From contig NZ_FNTA01000004.1 of assembly GCF_900105055.1 (NCBI RefSeq), forward strand, positions 6,479,501 to 6,543,500: 64,000 nt of DNA, written 5' to 3'. This DNA is from Amycolatopsis lurida (lineage in GTDB: Bacteria; Actinomycetota; Actinomycetes; Mycobacteriales; Pseudonocardiaceae). The notes below the pieces were generated by a model. It was not told where the DNA came from. It worked only from the letters and a program-made list of their open reading frames with translations, and did no database searches. Shown here piece after piece: positions 40,269 to 51,485 of this stretch (positions are counted from its first letter, which is position 1; every line of letters starts with the position of its first letter). Both the position numbers and the translations under genes were made by a program.

Positions 40269-41522
40269 ATGATCTCGCGTGTCCTCGCCGCCGACCTGCC
40301 CCGGCACGTCGGCGGCCGTGTCCGCATCGCCGGCTGGGTGCATCGCCGGCGCCGCCTGAAAACCGTCACCTTCCTGGTGATCCGGGACCGTTCGGGACTC
40401 GCCCAGGTGGTCCTCGCCGAACCTGGTGGCCCACCCGAAGAAACCGTCGTCGAGGTCGAGGGCCTCGTCACCGCCAATCCGCAGGCGCCGGGCGGGCTCG
40501 AACTCACGGAGCCGTCCGTCGGGCTGCTTTCCGAGCCCGCCGAACCACCGCCGTTCGACCTCTACCGGCCGTCGGTTCCGGCGGCGTTGCCCACGGTGCT
40601 GGACAACGCCGCCGTCGCACTACGGCATCCGCGGCTGAAAGAGGTCTTCGAGGTCGCGGCGGCGAGCGTCGCCGGCTTCAGGTCGGTCCTGGACGGGCTC
40701 GGGTTCACGGAGATCCATACGCCCAAGATCGTTTCGTCCGCCACGGAATCCGGTGCGAACGTCTTCGGCATCGACTACTTCGGCAGGCGGGCCTTCCTCG
40801 CGCAATCCCCGCAGTTCTCCAAACAAGCATTGGTCGGGGTTTTCGAGCGGGTGTACGAGGTCGGCCCGGTCTTCCGCGCCGAACCGCACGACACCGCGCG
40901 GCATCTGGCGCAGTACACCAGCCTCGACGCCGAACTGGGTTTCATCGACGGCCACCACGACGTCATGGCGGTGCTGCGGGAGGCCATCGCCGGGATGGCC
41001 GCCGCGGTTCCGCAGGCGGAAGTCGGGGTTCCCGAGGAGATTCCGGAGATCCACTTCGCGGAAGCCCAGGGGCTGATCGCACGGCTCTCGGAAGAGGACC
41101 CGCGTGGCGAACCCGACCTCGCGCCCGCGCACGAACGGCTGCTTTCGGAGTGGGCGCTGCGCGAACACGGATCGGAGTTCCTGTTCGTCACCGGCTATCC
41201 GATGGTGAAGCGGCCGTTCTACACGCATCCGGACCCGGAGCGTCCCGCGTACTCCAACAGTTTCGACCTGCTCTTCCGTGGGCTGGAACTGGTGACCGGG
41301 GGACAGCGACTGCACCGGCACACGGACTACATCGCCGCGCTGGCGGAGCGCGGTGAGCCCGCTGAGCCGTACCGGGACTACCTTGCGGCCTTCGCGCACG
41401 GGATGCCGCCGCACGGCGGTTTCGCGCTCGGTCTCGAACGCTGGACGGCCCGGTTGCTCGGGCTGCCCAACGTGCGTCAGGCGACGCTCTTCCCCCGCGA
41501 CCTGCACCGCCTGACCCCGTAA
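40269..41522 (+). CDS. aspS: Archaeal-type aspartyl-tRNA synthetase (probably non-discriminating)
   Basis: This 417-residue class II synthetase has an N-terminal OB-fold (VRIAGWVHRRRRLKTVTFLV), the class II motif 2 region FRAEPHDTARHLAQYTSLDA and motif 3 GFALGLERWTARLLGLPNVR. The short length without the bacterial GAD insert marks the archaeal/eukaryotic type, usually an enzyme charging both tRNA-Asp and tRNA-Asn in bacteria with GatCAB. The Asp-type T-box ahead supports an aspartate enzyme rather than AsnRS. ATG 40269 has AGGAG five bases upstream. A normal bacterial aspS probably exists elsewhere; that is inference. Confidence 0.9.
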   Translation: MISRVLAADLPRHVGGRVRIAGWVHRRRRLKTVTFLVIRDRSGLAQVVLAEPGGPPEETVVEVEGLVTANPQAPGGLELTEPSVGLLSEPAEPPPFDLYRPSVPAALPTVLDNAAVALRHPRLKEVFEVAAASVAGFRSVLDGLGFTEIHTPKIVSSATESGANVFGIDYFGRRAFLAQSPQFSKQALVGVFERVYEVGPVFRAEPHDTARHLAQYTSLDAELGFIDGHHDVMAVLREAIAGMAAAVPQAEVGVPEEIPEIHFAEAQGLIARLSEEDPRGEPDLAPAHERLLSEWALREHGSEFLFVTGYPMVKRPFYTHPDPERPAYSNSFDLLFRGLELVTGGQRLHRHTDYIAALAERGEPAEPYRDYLAAFAHGMPPHGGFALGLERWTARLLGLPNVRQATLFPRDLHRLTP

Positions 41523-41525
41523 AAC

Positions 41526-41562
41526 CGCGAGCCGGCACCTCGTGCTGAGGTGCCGGCTCGCG
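41526..41562. terminator. Strong bidirectional terminator
   Basis: Perfect 16-base arms (CGCGAGCCGGCACCTC and complement) enclose a five-base loop between the converging aspS and stress-protein genes. Confidence 0.9.
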
Positions 41563-41573
41563 TGGGATGAAGC

Positions 41574-42098
41574 TCAGTGGTTGAACGCGCTCCTGGCGGC
41601 CAGGTCGGCCAGCAGGGCGCGGCCCTTCTCGGCGTTGCGCGGCTGGGCCAGGACGTCGTAACGCCGGGCGACCAGCTGGCTCTGCGAGATGAACCCGCGC
41701 TTGTTCTTCGAAGCCGCGTACCCCAGCGCGCCGAACAGCAGGTTGAACCCGATACCGCCAACGAGGCCGACGAGGATCGGCACCAGTCCGGCGCCCGGGT
41801 TCAGCAGGCTCAGCACGAGGCCGAGGAACATACCGAACATCGCGCCCGACAGCGCCGAGCTGGTCAGCACCTTGCTCCAGCCCATCCGTCCGGCGATCCG
41901 CTCGACCAGGACCGGCTCGACCCCGACGATGGTGACGTCCGTGATCGGGAAATCCGTTCCCGCGAGGTGGTCGACGGCACGCTGCGCTTCGGAGTACGAC
42001 TCGTACGAGCCGATCGGCCACCCACTGGGCATCGTCGGGAGCTGAGCCCGCCCCTGGGGCTCGGTGAACGTGGTCTGCTGCGTGAATGCCTGTGTCAT
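41574..42098 (-). CDS. General-stress-protein-17M-like membrane protein
   Basis: This 174-residue protein has a GSP17M-type domain at about 25-80 (PIGSYESYSEAQRAVDHLAG, DVTIVGVEPVLVERIAGRM). Two hydrophobic, Gly-rich segments follow (about 85-130, SALSGAMFGMFLGLVLSLL), then a basic C-terminus. Such proteins are general stress proteins of unknown mechanism. GAGAGG lies before the ATG at 42098. It is monocistronic. Confidence 0.8.
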   Translation of the reverse strand: MTQAFTQQTTFTEPQGRAQLPTMPSGWPIGSYESYSEAQRAVDHLAGTDFPITDVTIVGVEPVLVERIAGRMGWSKVLTSSALSGAMFGMFLGLVLSLLNPGAGLVPILVGLVGGIGFNLLFGALGYAASKNKRGFISQSQLVARRYDVLAQPRNAEKGRALLADLAARSAFNH

Positions 42099-42326
42099 TC
42101 CTTCTCACCTCTCTTGATCCGTACAACGTCCCGGATGCGCGGATCTCCTCCCGGTGCGGCGGGATTCACAGCATCTTCTCAGCCGGGCATCGCAGACAAT
42201 CCGCCCAGGGATCAACTACGGTGAGCAATGGGTAACCAAGCAGACCATTAGCCGAGTTGACCGCGCTCGGTCGACCCGGTAGGAAGAAGCCGCAAAGGTA
42301 CCGCATCGAACCTTTAGGTGAGGCTG

Positions 42327-43691
42327 ATGGCGAACAGGCGCGGCATGCTCACGCTGGATCGGCTCCGGGAACTGGTCGAGGACGGCACCGTCGACACGGT
42401 GCTGGTGGCGATCACCGACATGCAGGGCAGGCTGCAGGGCAAACGCTGCGCCGCCGAATACTTCCTCAACGAGGTCGTCGAGCACGCCACCGAAGCGTGC
42501 AACTACCTGCTCGCGGTCGACGTGGACATGAACACCGTCGACGGCTACGCGATGTCGTCCTGGGAAACCGGCTACGGCGACTTCGTCATGCGCCCGGACT
42601 TCGGCACGCTGCGCCTGCTCCCGTGGCAGGAGGGCACCGCACTCGTTCTCGCCGACCTCGAACGGGTGGAAGGCGGCGCCGTGGCCCCGTCGCCCCGCCA
42701 GATCCTGCGCGGTCAGCTCGACCGGCTCGCCGCACGCGGTCTCGCCGCGTACGTCGGGACCGAACTGGAGTTCATCGTCTTCGACGACACCTTCGAGTCG
42801 GCATGGGACAAGCGGTACCAGGACCTGCGCCCGGCCAATCAGTACAACGTCGACTACTCGATGCTCGGCACCGCGCGGATCGAGCCGCTGCTGCGCCGTA
42901 TCCGCAACGACATGGGCGGTGCGGGCCTGTACGTCGAGTCCGCCAAGGGCGAGTGCAACCCCGGCCAGCATGAGATCGCGTTCCGCTACGCCGACGCGCT
43001 GACCACCTGCGACAACCACAGCGTCTACAAGACCGGCTCCAAGGAGATCGCCGCGCAGGAGGGCAAGAGCCTCACGTTCATGGCGAAGTACAACGAACGC
43101 GAGGGCAACTCGTGCCACATCCACATCAGCCTGCGCTCCGCCGAGGGCGAACCCGTCCTGGCGGGTGACGGCCCCGGCGGGTTCTCGCCGCTGATGGAGC
43201 ACTTCCTCGCCGGTCAGCTCGCCGGGCTGCGTGAGCTGACCTACTTCTTCGCGCCGAACATCAACTCCTACAAGCGGTTCGTCCCCGGCAGCTTCGCGCC
43301 GACGGCCGTCGCGTGGGGCACCGACAACCGCACCTGCGCGCTCCGCGTCGTCGGGCACGGAGACTCGCTGCGCACCGAGAACCGGGTCCCCGGCGGCGAC
43401 GTGAACCCGTACCTGGCGGTGGCCGCGCTGATCGCGGCCGGGTTGCACGGCATCGAGAACGAACTGGAGCTGGAGCCGGAGTTCCAGGGCAACGCCTACG
43501 GTTCCGGCAAGCCGACCGTGCCGGCGACCCTGCGGGAAGCCGCGGCGCTGCTGGACGGGAGCGAGCTCGCGAGGTCCGCCTTCGGGGACGAGGTCGTCGA
43601 TCATTACCTGAACGCGGCGAAGGTCGAACTGACCGCGTACGACGCCGCCGTCACCGACTGGGAGAGGATCCGTGGCTTCGAACGGCTCTGA
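42327..43691 (+). CDS. Glutamine-synthetase-like gamma-glutamyl-amine ligase (GlnA4 type)
   Basis: This 454-residue protein of the glutamine synthetase superfamily has VGTELEFIVFDD, KGECNPGQHEIAFRYADALT, CHIHISL and DNRTCALRVVGHG. It lacks the start and adenylylation loop of true GlnA. The gene order ligase / C26 hydrolase / aldehyde dehydrogenase / SDR equals the mycobacterial glnA4-Rv2859c-aldC-Rv2857c cluster. Characterised relatives glutamylate polyamines (GlnA3) or ethanolamine (GlnA4) to start their breakdown. The ATG at 42327 follows AGGTGAGG; an in-frame GTG lies nine bases upstream. The next gene overlaps by 20 bases. Confidence 0.85.
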   Translation: MANRRGMLTLDRLRELVEDGTVDTVLVAITDMQGRLQGKRCAAEYFLNEVVEHATEACNYLLAVDVDMNTVDGYAMSSWETGYGDFVMRPDFGTLRLLPWQEGTALVLADLERVEGGAVAPSPRQILRGQLDRLAARGLAAYVGTELEFIVFDDTFESAWDKRYQDLRPANQYNVDYSMLGTARIEPLLRRIRNDMGGAGLYVESAKGECNPGQHEIAFRYADALTTCDNHSVYKTGSKEIAAQEGKSLTFMAKYNEREGNSCHIHISLRSAEGEPVLAGDGPGGFSPLMEHFLAGQLAGLRELTYFFAPNINSYKRFVPGSFAPTAVAWGTDNRTCALRVVGHGDSLRTENRVPGGDVNPYLAVAALIAAGLHGIENELELEPEFQGNAYGSGKPTVPATLREAAALLDGSELARSAFGDEVVDHYLNAAKVELTAYDAAVTDWERIRGFERL

Positions 43692-44385
43692 GCCCCTGAT
43701 CGGGCTCACCTCCTATCTGGAGCCCGCGAAGTTCCTCGTCTGGGAGACCGAAGCCGCGCTGCTGCACCGGGTCTACGTCGACGGGGTCGTCGCGGCGGGC
43801 GGCGTCCCGGTCCTGCTGCCGCCGGTGAGCGGGGCCCACGATCGGCTGATGTCGGCCGTGGACGCTCTCGTGCTGGTCGGCGGCGCCGACGTCGACCCGG
43901 CACGCTACGGCCAGGGGCAGCACGCGACGACGTACACGAGGCCGAACCGGGACGCCTTCGAGTTCGGCCTGTTGCGGTCCGCTTTGGACAGTGGAAAACC
44001 GGTGCTGGGCGTGTGCCGCGGGCTGCAGGTGCTCAGCGTCGCGCTGGGTGGCACGCTCGCGCAGCACCTGCCGGACACTTTGAACAGTGGGGATCACCAG
44101 CCCGCGCCGGGGGTCTTCGGCACCACTACGGTGACGCTGGCCGAGGGCAGCCGCGTCGCGTCGATCCTCGGCGCCGAGACCAAGGTGCCGTGCTACCACC
44201 ATCAGGCGATCGACAGGCTCGGTGATGGGCTGGTCCCGGTCGGCTGGGCCGCCGACGGGACCATCGAGGCGGCCGAACTGCCCGGCGACGGGTTCGTCCT
44301 CGGCGTCCAGTGGCATCCCGAACAGAATCCCGACGACATCAGGCTTTTCGAGGCACTCGTAGAAGCAGCTAAGGAGCGCGCATGA
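43672..44385 (+). CDS. Gamma-glutamyl amine hydrolase, peptidase C26 family (PuuD-like)
   Basis: This 237-residue class I glutamine-amidotransferase-like protein has its nucleophile in VLGVCRGLQVL (about residue 108) and the His/Glu pair in VQWHPEQ (near 209). In this operon it should split the gamma-glutamyl group from the oxidised product. It overlaps the ligase gene upstream and shares four bases with the dehydrogenase gene downstream, so all are coupled. Confidence 0.88.
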   Translation: MASNGSEPLIGLTSYLEPAKFLVWETEAALLHRVYVDGVVAAGGVPVLLPPVSGAHDRLMSAVDALVLVGGADVDPARYGQGQHATTYTRPNRDAFEFGLLRSALDSGKPVLGVCRGLQVLSVALGGTLAQHLPDTLNSGDHQPAPGVFGTTTVTLAEGSRVASILGAETKVPCYHHQAIDRLGDGLVPVGWAADGTIEAAELPGDGFVLGVQWHPEQNPDDIRLFEALVEAAKERA

Positions 44386-45746
44386 CCACGTTCGAGGTGA
44401 TCAACCCCGCCACCGAAGAGGTGGTGAGGTCGGTCGAACTGACCTCGGCCGAGGAGACCGACGCGGCGATCGCCCGCGCGCACGCGGCGTTCCCCGCCTG
44501 GCGCGCGGTGGCCCCCGGCGACCGGGCGCGGCTGCTGCGCCGGTTCGCCGACGCCGTCGACGCCGACATCGAGAACCTCGCCCGGCTGGAGGTCGCCAAC
44601 GCCGGCCACACGATCGGCAACGCGCGCTGGGAGGCGGGCAACGTCCGCGACGTGCTGACGTACTACTCGGCTTCGCCCGAACGGCTGAGCGGCAACCAGA
44701 TCCCGGTGCCCGGTGGCGTGAACATGACGTTCCACGAGCCGCTCGGCGTGGTCGGGGTGATCGTGCCGTGGAACTTCCCGATGCCCATCGCGGGCTGGGG
44801 GTTCGCGCCCGCGCTCGCCGCCGGGAACACCGTCGTGCTCAAACCCGCCGAGCTCACGCCGCTGACCGCGATCCGCCTCGGCGAACTCGCCCGTGAGGCG
44901 GGGATCCCCGAAGACGTCTTCCAGGTGCTTCCCGGCAAGGGCTCCGTGGTGGGGCAGCGCTTCGTGGACCACCCGGCGGTGCGGAAGGTGGTGTTCACCG
45001 GCTCCACCGAGGTCGGCAAGCGGATCATGGCGGGCTGCGCCGCGCAGGTGAAGCGGGTGACTCTGGAGCTCGGCGGCAAGAACGCGAACATCGTCTTCGC
45101 CGACGCCGACCTGGAGAAGGCCGCGGCCACCGCGCCGTACGGCGTGTTCGACAACGCCGGGCAGGACTGCTGCGCGCGGTCGCTGATCCTGGTGCAGTCG
45201 AGCGTGTACGAGAAGTTCATGGAACTGCTGGAACCCGCGGTGAACGGCGTCGTCGTGGGGGATCCGCGGCTGGAAGTGACCGAGATGGGCCCGCTGATCT
45301 CGGCGGGGCACCACGCGAAGGTCTCGTCCTATGTGGACGATTCCGCGCCGGTCGCCTTCCGCGGCAACGCGCCCGTCGGCCCCGGATACTGGTTCGCGCC
45401 GACCGTCGTCACCCCGTCCGACCTGCGGCATCCGCTGGCGTCGGACGAGATCTTCGGTCCGGTCGTCGCCGTGGTCCCGTTCGACGGCGAGGCGGACGCG
45501 GTGACCATGGCCAACCAGACCGAGTACGGCCTGTCCGGCTCGATCTGGACCCGCGACGTCGGCCGCGCCTTCCGCGTCGCGCGCGGCGTCGAGGCCGGGA
45601 ACCTGTCGGTCAACTCGCATTCGTCCGTCCGGTACTGGACGCCGTTCGGCGGATTCAAGCAGTCGGGACTGGGCCGGGAACTCGGCCCTGACGCCGTCGA
45701 CGCTTTCACCGAGACCAAAAACGTCTTCATCAGCACGGAGGAATAG
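44382..45746 (+). CDS. Aldehyde dehydrogenase (NAD-dependent)
   Basis: This 454-residue protein has the family motifs VPWNFPMPIAGWGFAPALAA, the cofactor loop FTGSTEVGKRIM, the catalytic Glu in LELGGKN and Cys in NAGQDCCARS. It should oxidise the gamma-glutamyl-aminoaldehyde formed from the glutamylated amine. It is slightly short compared with the usual 480 residues but complete in motifs. The next gene starts two bases after its stop. Confidence 0.9.
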   Translation: MTTFEVINPATEEVVRSVELTSAEETDAAIARAHAAFPAWRAVAPGDRARLLRRFADAVDADIENLARLEVANAGHTIGNARWEAGNVRDVLTYYSASPERLSGNQIPVPGGVNMTFHEPLGVVGVIVPWNFPMPIAGWGFAPALAAGNTVVLKPAELTPLTAIRLGELAREAGIPEDVFQVLPGKGSVVGQRFVDHPAVRKVVFTGSTEVGKRIMAGCAAQVKRVTLELGGKNANIVFADADLEKAAATAPYGVFDNAGQDCCARSLILVQSSVYEKFMELLEPAVNGVVVGDPRLEVTEMGPLISAGHHAKVSSYVDDSAPVAFRGNAPVGPGYWFAPTVVTPSDLRHPLASDEIFGPVVAVVPFDGEADAVTMANQTEYGLSGSIWTRDVGRAFRVARGVEAGNLSVNSHSSVRYWTPFGGFKQSGLGRELGPDAVDAFTETKNVFISTEE

Positions 45747-45748
45747 CA

Positions 45749-46516
45749 ATGGTTCAGCGTTTCGAGGGCCGGGTCGCGGTCATCACCGGCGGCAGCAGCG
45801 GCATCGGTCTCGCCACCGCGCGGCGGCTGGCGAGCGAGGGCGCGAAGGTCGTCATCGGTGACATCTCCGCCGAGGCGGGCAAGGCCGCGGCCGACGAGGT
45901 CGGCGGGCTGTTCGTGCAGGCCGACGTCACCGACGCCGAGCAGGTCGAGGCCCTGTTCCAGACCACTGTGGACACCTTCGGCTCGGTCGACGTCGCGTTC
46001 AACAACGCGGGCATCTCCCCGCCCGAGGACGACTCGATCCTCACGACGGGCATCGACGCGTGGGAGAAGGTGCAAAAGGTCAACCTGACCTCGGTGTACC
46101 TGTGCTGCAAGGCCGCGCTGCCGCATATGCAACGGCAGGGCAAGGGCTCGATCGTCAACACGGCGTCGTTCGTCGCGGTGATGGGCGCGGCGACGTCGCA
46201 GATCTCCTACACCGCGTCCAAGGGCGGAGTGCTGGCGATGAGCCGGGAACTGGGCGTGCAGTTCGCGCGGGAGAACATCCGGGTGAACGCGCTGTGCCCG
46301 GGTCCGGTGAACACGCCGCTGCTGAAGGAACTGTTCGCGAAGGACCCCGAGCGGGCGGCGCGGCGGCTGGTGCACGTGCCGGTCGGGCGGTTCGCGGAGC
46401 CGGAGGAGATCGCGGCGGCCGTCGCGTTCCTGGCGAGCGACGACGCCTCGTTCATCACGGCTTCGCAGTTCCTGGTGGACGGCGGGATCTCGGGCGCCTA
46501 CGTCACCCCGCTCTGA
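45749..46516 (+). CDS. Short-chain dehydrogenase/reductase
   Basis: This 255-residue classical SDR has TGGSSGIG (TGxxxGxG) at about 12-19, NNAG near 88, the catalytic Ser region and YTASK (YxxxK) near 155, and a C-terminal VDGGISGAY. GGAGG stands before the ATG. As the last gene of the amine operon it equals Rv2857c in the mycobacterial cluster; it may reduce or oxidise an intermediate, but the substrate is unknown. Confidence 0.88.
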   Translation: MVQRFEGRVAVITGGSSGIGLATARRLASEGAKVVIGDISAEAGKAAADEVGGLFVQADVTDAEQVEALFQTTVDTFGSVDVAFNNAGISPPEDDSILTTGIDAWEKVQKVNLTSVYLCCKAALPHMQRQGKGSIVNTASFVAVMGAATSQISYTASKGGVLAMSRELGVQFARENIRVNALCPGPVNTPLLKELFAKDPERAARRLVHVPVGRFAEPEEIAAAVAFLASDDASFITASQFLVDGGISGAYVTPL

Positions 46517-46526
46517 TCTGCTCTGA

Positions 46527-46583
46527 AGTACATGAAGGCCCCCTTCCTTGCGCCTAGGTACAGGAAGGGGGCCTTCATGTACT
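46527..46583 (+). terminator. Perfect 22-base-arm hairpin after the amine operon
   Basis: The left arm starts AGTACATGAAGGCCCCCTTC and pairs fully with the right arm around a 13-base loop. It is a relative of the GAAGGCC hairpins with a GC-shifted stem and a likely terminator. Confidence 0.75.
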
Positions 46584-46771
46584 CGGGCGGGCCGTCGCGC
46601 TCGGTCCGGGAGCCGAAGGACGCTTTCCCCGCGTCCCATGGGTGAAGGGCCCTTTCGCCCCGGCGCCCGTCCCGGTGGCTGGGGTGGCGGTCCGCTGATC
46701 TGCGCGAACATGATGATGCGCATGTGCGCGAAGATGTGCGGTCTCGCCTCCCAGGTGATGATGGAGAACGC

Positions 46772-46851
46772 GTAACTCGCGTGATCAGAGCCGTCACTCG
46801 CGTGCTTGAAGGCGTAACTCACGAGTTACGGCTCCGAGCACGCTAGTGACG
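46772..46851. repeat. 21-bp repeat array
   Basis: Two direct units (46772-46792 and 46793-46813, cores AACTCGCGTGATC and CACTCGCGTGCTT) are followed by a complementary stretch (ACTCACGAGTTACGG, then GAGCACGCTAGTGACG). It has the same unit length and core as the arrays at 22529 and 35582. The rest of the 640-base gap 46517-47157 holds the terminator, this array, the riboswitch and no convincing gene. Confidence 0.8.
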
Positions 46852-46928
46852 TGCTCGGCTGGAAGTAGACGCGCGTCGAACAGGCCAGGTACGGTGTGCG
46901 CACAACTTCAGACAGGGCCGTCGAGCTG

Positions 46929-47110
46929 GAGCGGGAGAGCCCCCACGAACGTGGTGGGGCACCGAAGGAGCAAACTCCCCGGAATCTCTCAGGTACCCAC
47001 TACCGCTTCACGCGAGGCCACTCTGGAAAGCAGGCGCGCAAGTGCGTCTCACCCAAGGTGAAAGCCACCCTCAACGGTGGTGAAACTCTCAGGTGCCATG
47101 ACAGAGGGGG
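46929..47110 (+). ncRNA. Tandem glycine riboswitch
   Basis: Two glycine aptamers stand in series. The first runs from GAGCGGGAGAGCCCC through CACCGAAGGAGCAAACTCCC to AATCTCTCAGGTACC. The second runs from CACTCTGGAAAGC through CACCCAAGGTGAAAGCCACC to GAAACTCTCAGGTGCCATGA. The paired CACCGAAGG / CACCCAAGG and CTCTCAGGT cores are diagnostic. It lies before gcvP, so glycine should switch on the cleavage operon. The ribosome-binding site of gcvP (AAGGAG) is 36 bases further on. Confidence 0.95.
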
Positions 47111-47157
47111 AGTTCCCAGCGCACCGGTCTATCCGGCGCCTGACCCAAGGAGCTCCC

Positions 47158-49989
<2,832 letters not shown>

Positions 49990-49997
49990 GGCACTTG

Positions 49998-51089
49998 ATG
50001 TCGAAAGAGACGTCCCTGCACGGAGTCCACAAAGGACTGGGTGCGCTGTTCACCGATTTCGCGGGCTGGTCGATGCCGATCCGCTATTCCAGCGAGCTGG
50101 CGGAGCACAAGGCGGTCCGCGAGGCCGCGGGCCTGTTCGACCTCTCCCACATGGCCGAGATCGAGGTGACCGGCCCGCAGGCCGCCGACACCCTCGACTT
50201 CGCGCTGGTCGGCAACCTGTCGGGCGTCAAGCCGGGCCGGGCGCGCTACACGATGATCTGCGACGAGAACGGCGGCGTGCTGGACGACCTGGTCGTCTAC
50301 CGCCTCGCCGACGAGAAGTTCCTGGTCGTGGCCAACGCGGGCAACGCCGACGTGGTCGCGGCGGCGCTGGCCGAGCGGGTCTCCGGGTTCGACGCGGTCG
50401 TCGAGAACAAGTCCGAGGACGTCGCGCTGATCGCCGTCCAGGGCCCGAAGGCCGTCGAGATCCTCGGCGCCGTCACCGACGCCGACCTGGGTGCGCTCAA
50501 GTACTACGCGAGCGTTCCGGCCGTCGTGAAGGGGCACGACGTCCTGCTCGCCCGCACCGGCTACACCGGCGAGGACGGTTTCGAGCTGTACGTCCCGGCC
50601 GGTGAGGCTCCCGCCGTCTGGCGCATCCTGACCGACGCGGGCGAGCCGCACGGCCTGCTCCCGGCCGGCCTCGCCTGCCGCGACACCCTCCGTCTCGAAG
50701 CGGGAATGCCGTTGTACGGCAACGAACTCAGCCTTCAGCTGAGCCCGTTCGAAGCCGGTCTCGGCCGGGTGGTCAAGTTCGAGAAGCCGGGCGACTTCGT
50801 CGGCAAGGCCGCGCTCGAAGAGCTGTCCAAGAAGGACGTTCCCCGCGTGCGTGTCGGGCTCAAGGGCTCCGGCCGCCGCGCCCCGCGCCATGGCTACACC
50901 GTCCTGGCGGGCGAGACCGAGATCGGCGAGGTCACCAGTGGTGCCCTTTCGCCGACGCTGGGTTACCCGATCGCCATGGCCTATGTGGACCGGGAGCACT
51001 CCGAGCCCGGCACCGAGCTTTCCGTCGACATCCGGGGCCGTATCGAGCCCGTCGAGGTCGTCGCCCTGCCCTTCTACTCCCGCGCCTGA
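49998..51089 (+). CDS. gcvT: Aminomethyltransferase, T protein
   Basis: This 363-residue protein starts with the GcvT pattern TSLHGVHKGLGALFTDFAGW and has the folate-binding features YTMICDENGGVLDDLVVYR and ARTGYTGEDGFELYVP. It transfers the methylene group from the H protein to tetrahydrofolate and releases ammonia. It begins eight bases after gcvP. Confidence 0.97.
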   Translation: MSKETSLHGVHKGLGALFTDFAGWSMPIRYSSELAEHKAVREAAGLFDLSHMAEIEVTGPQAADTLDFALVGNLSGVKPGRARYTMICDENGGVLDDLVVYRLADEKFLVVANAGNADVVAAALAERVSGFDAVVENKSEDVALIAVQGPKAVEILGAVTDADLGALKYYASVPAVVKGHDVLLARTGYTGEDGFELYVPAGEAPAVWRILTDAGEPHGLLPAGLACRDTLRLEAGMPLYGNELSLQLSPFEAGLGRVVKFEKPGDFVGKAALEELSKKDVPRVRVGLKGSGRRAPRHGYTVLAGETEIGEVTSGALSPTLGYPIAMAYVDREHSEPGTELSVDIRGRIEPVEVVALPFYSRA

Positions 51090-51106
51090 AAGGCCACTGA
51101 ACCATC

Positions 51107-51484
51107 ATGAGCATCCCCCAGGACCTGAAGTACACGAAGGAACACGAGTGGCTGAGCGTCGACGACGGCGTCGCCACCGTGGGCATCACCGCCTTCGCCG
51201 CCGAGTCGCTCGGTGACATCGTGTTCGTCCAGCTTCCCTCGGTCGGCGACACCGTCACCGCGGGCGAGGTGTTCGGCGAGGTCGAGTCGACCAAATCGGT
51301 CAGCGAGCTCTACGCACCGGTGGACGGCGAGGTCGTCGAGGTGAACGAGGCCACAACGGACACCCCCGAGCTCATCAACTCGGACCCGTACGCCGAAGGA
51401 TGGCTCCTGAAGGTGCGTCTGTCCGGCGACGTGCCCGCCCTGCTCGACGCCCAGGCGTACGCCGTCTTGACCCAGGAGAACTGA
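51107..51484 (+). CDS. gcvH: Glycine cleavage H protein
   Basis: This 125-residue lipoyl-domain protein has the lipoylation site GEVESTKSVSELYAP (Lys near 64) and the N-terminal KYTKEHEWL signature. It carries the aminomethyl intermediate. It lies 17 bases after gcvT and one base before glyA. Confidence 0.98.
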   Translation: MSIPQDLKYTKEHEWLSVDDGVATVGITAFAAESLGDIVFVQLPSVGDTVTAGEVFGEVESTKSVSELYAPVDGEVVEVNEATTDTPELINSDPYAEGWLLKVRLSGDVPALLDAQAYAVLTQEN

Positions 51485-51485
51485 C

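Noticed and set aside
46638..46775. Small 45-codon frame rich in Met and Cys (ends CANMMMRMCAKMCGLASQV...)
   Set aside because: No ribosome-binding site, its stop codon lies in a 21-bp repeat, and no family is recognised; a small peptide cannot be excluded but is not supported.
47077..47157. Earlier gcvP start
   Set aside because: It would lie within the second glycine aptamer; the TTG at 47158 has a well-placed AAGGAG and matches the family N-terminus.
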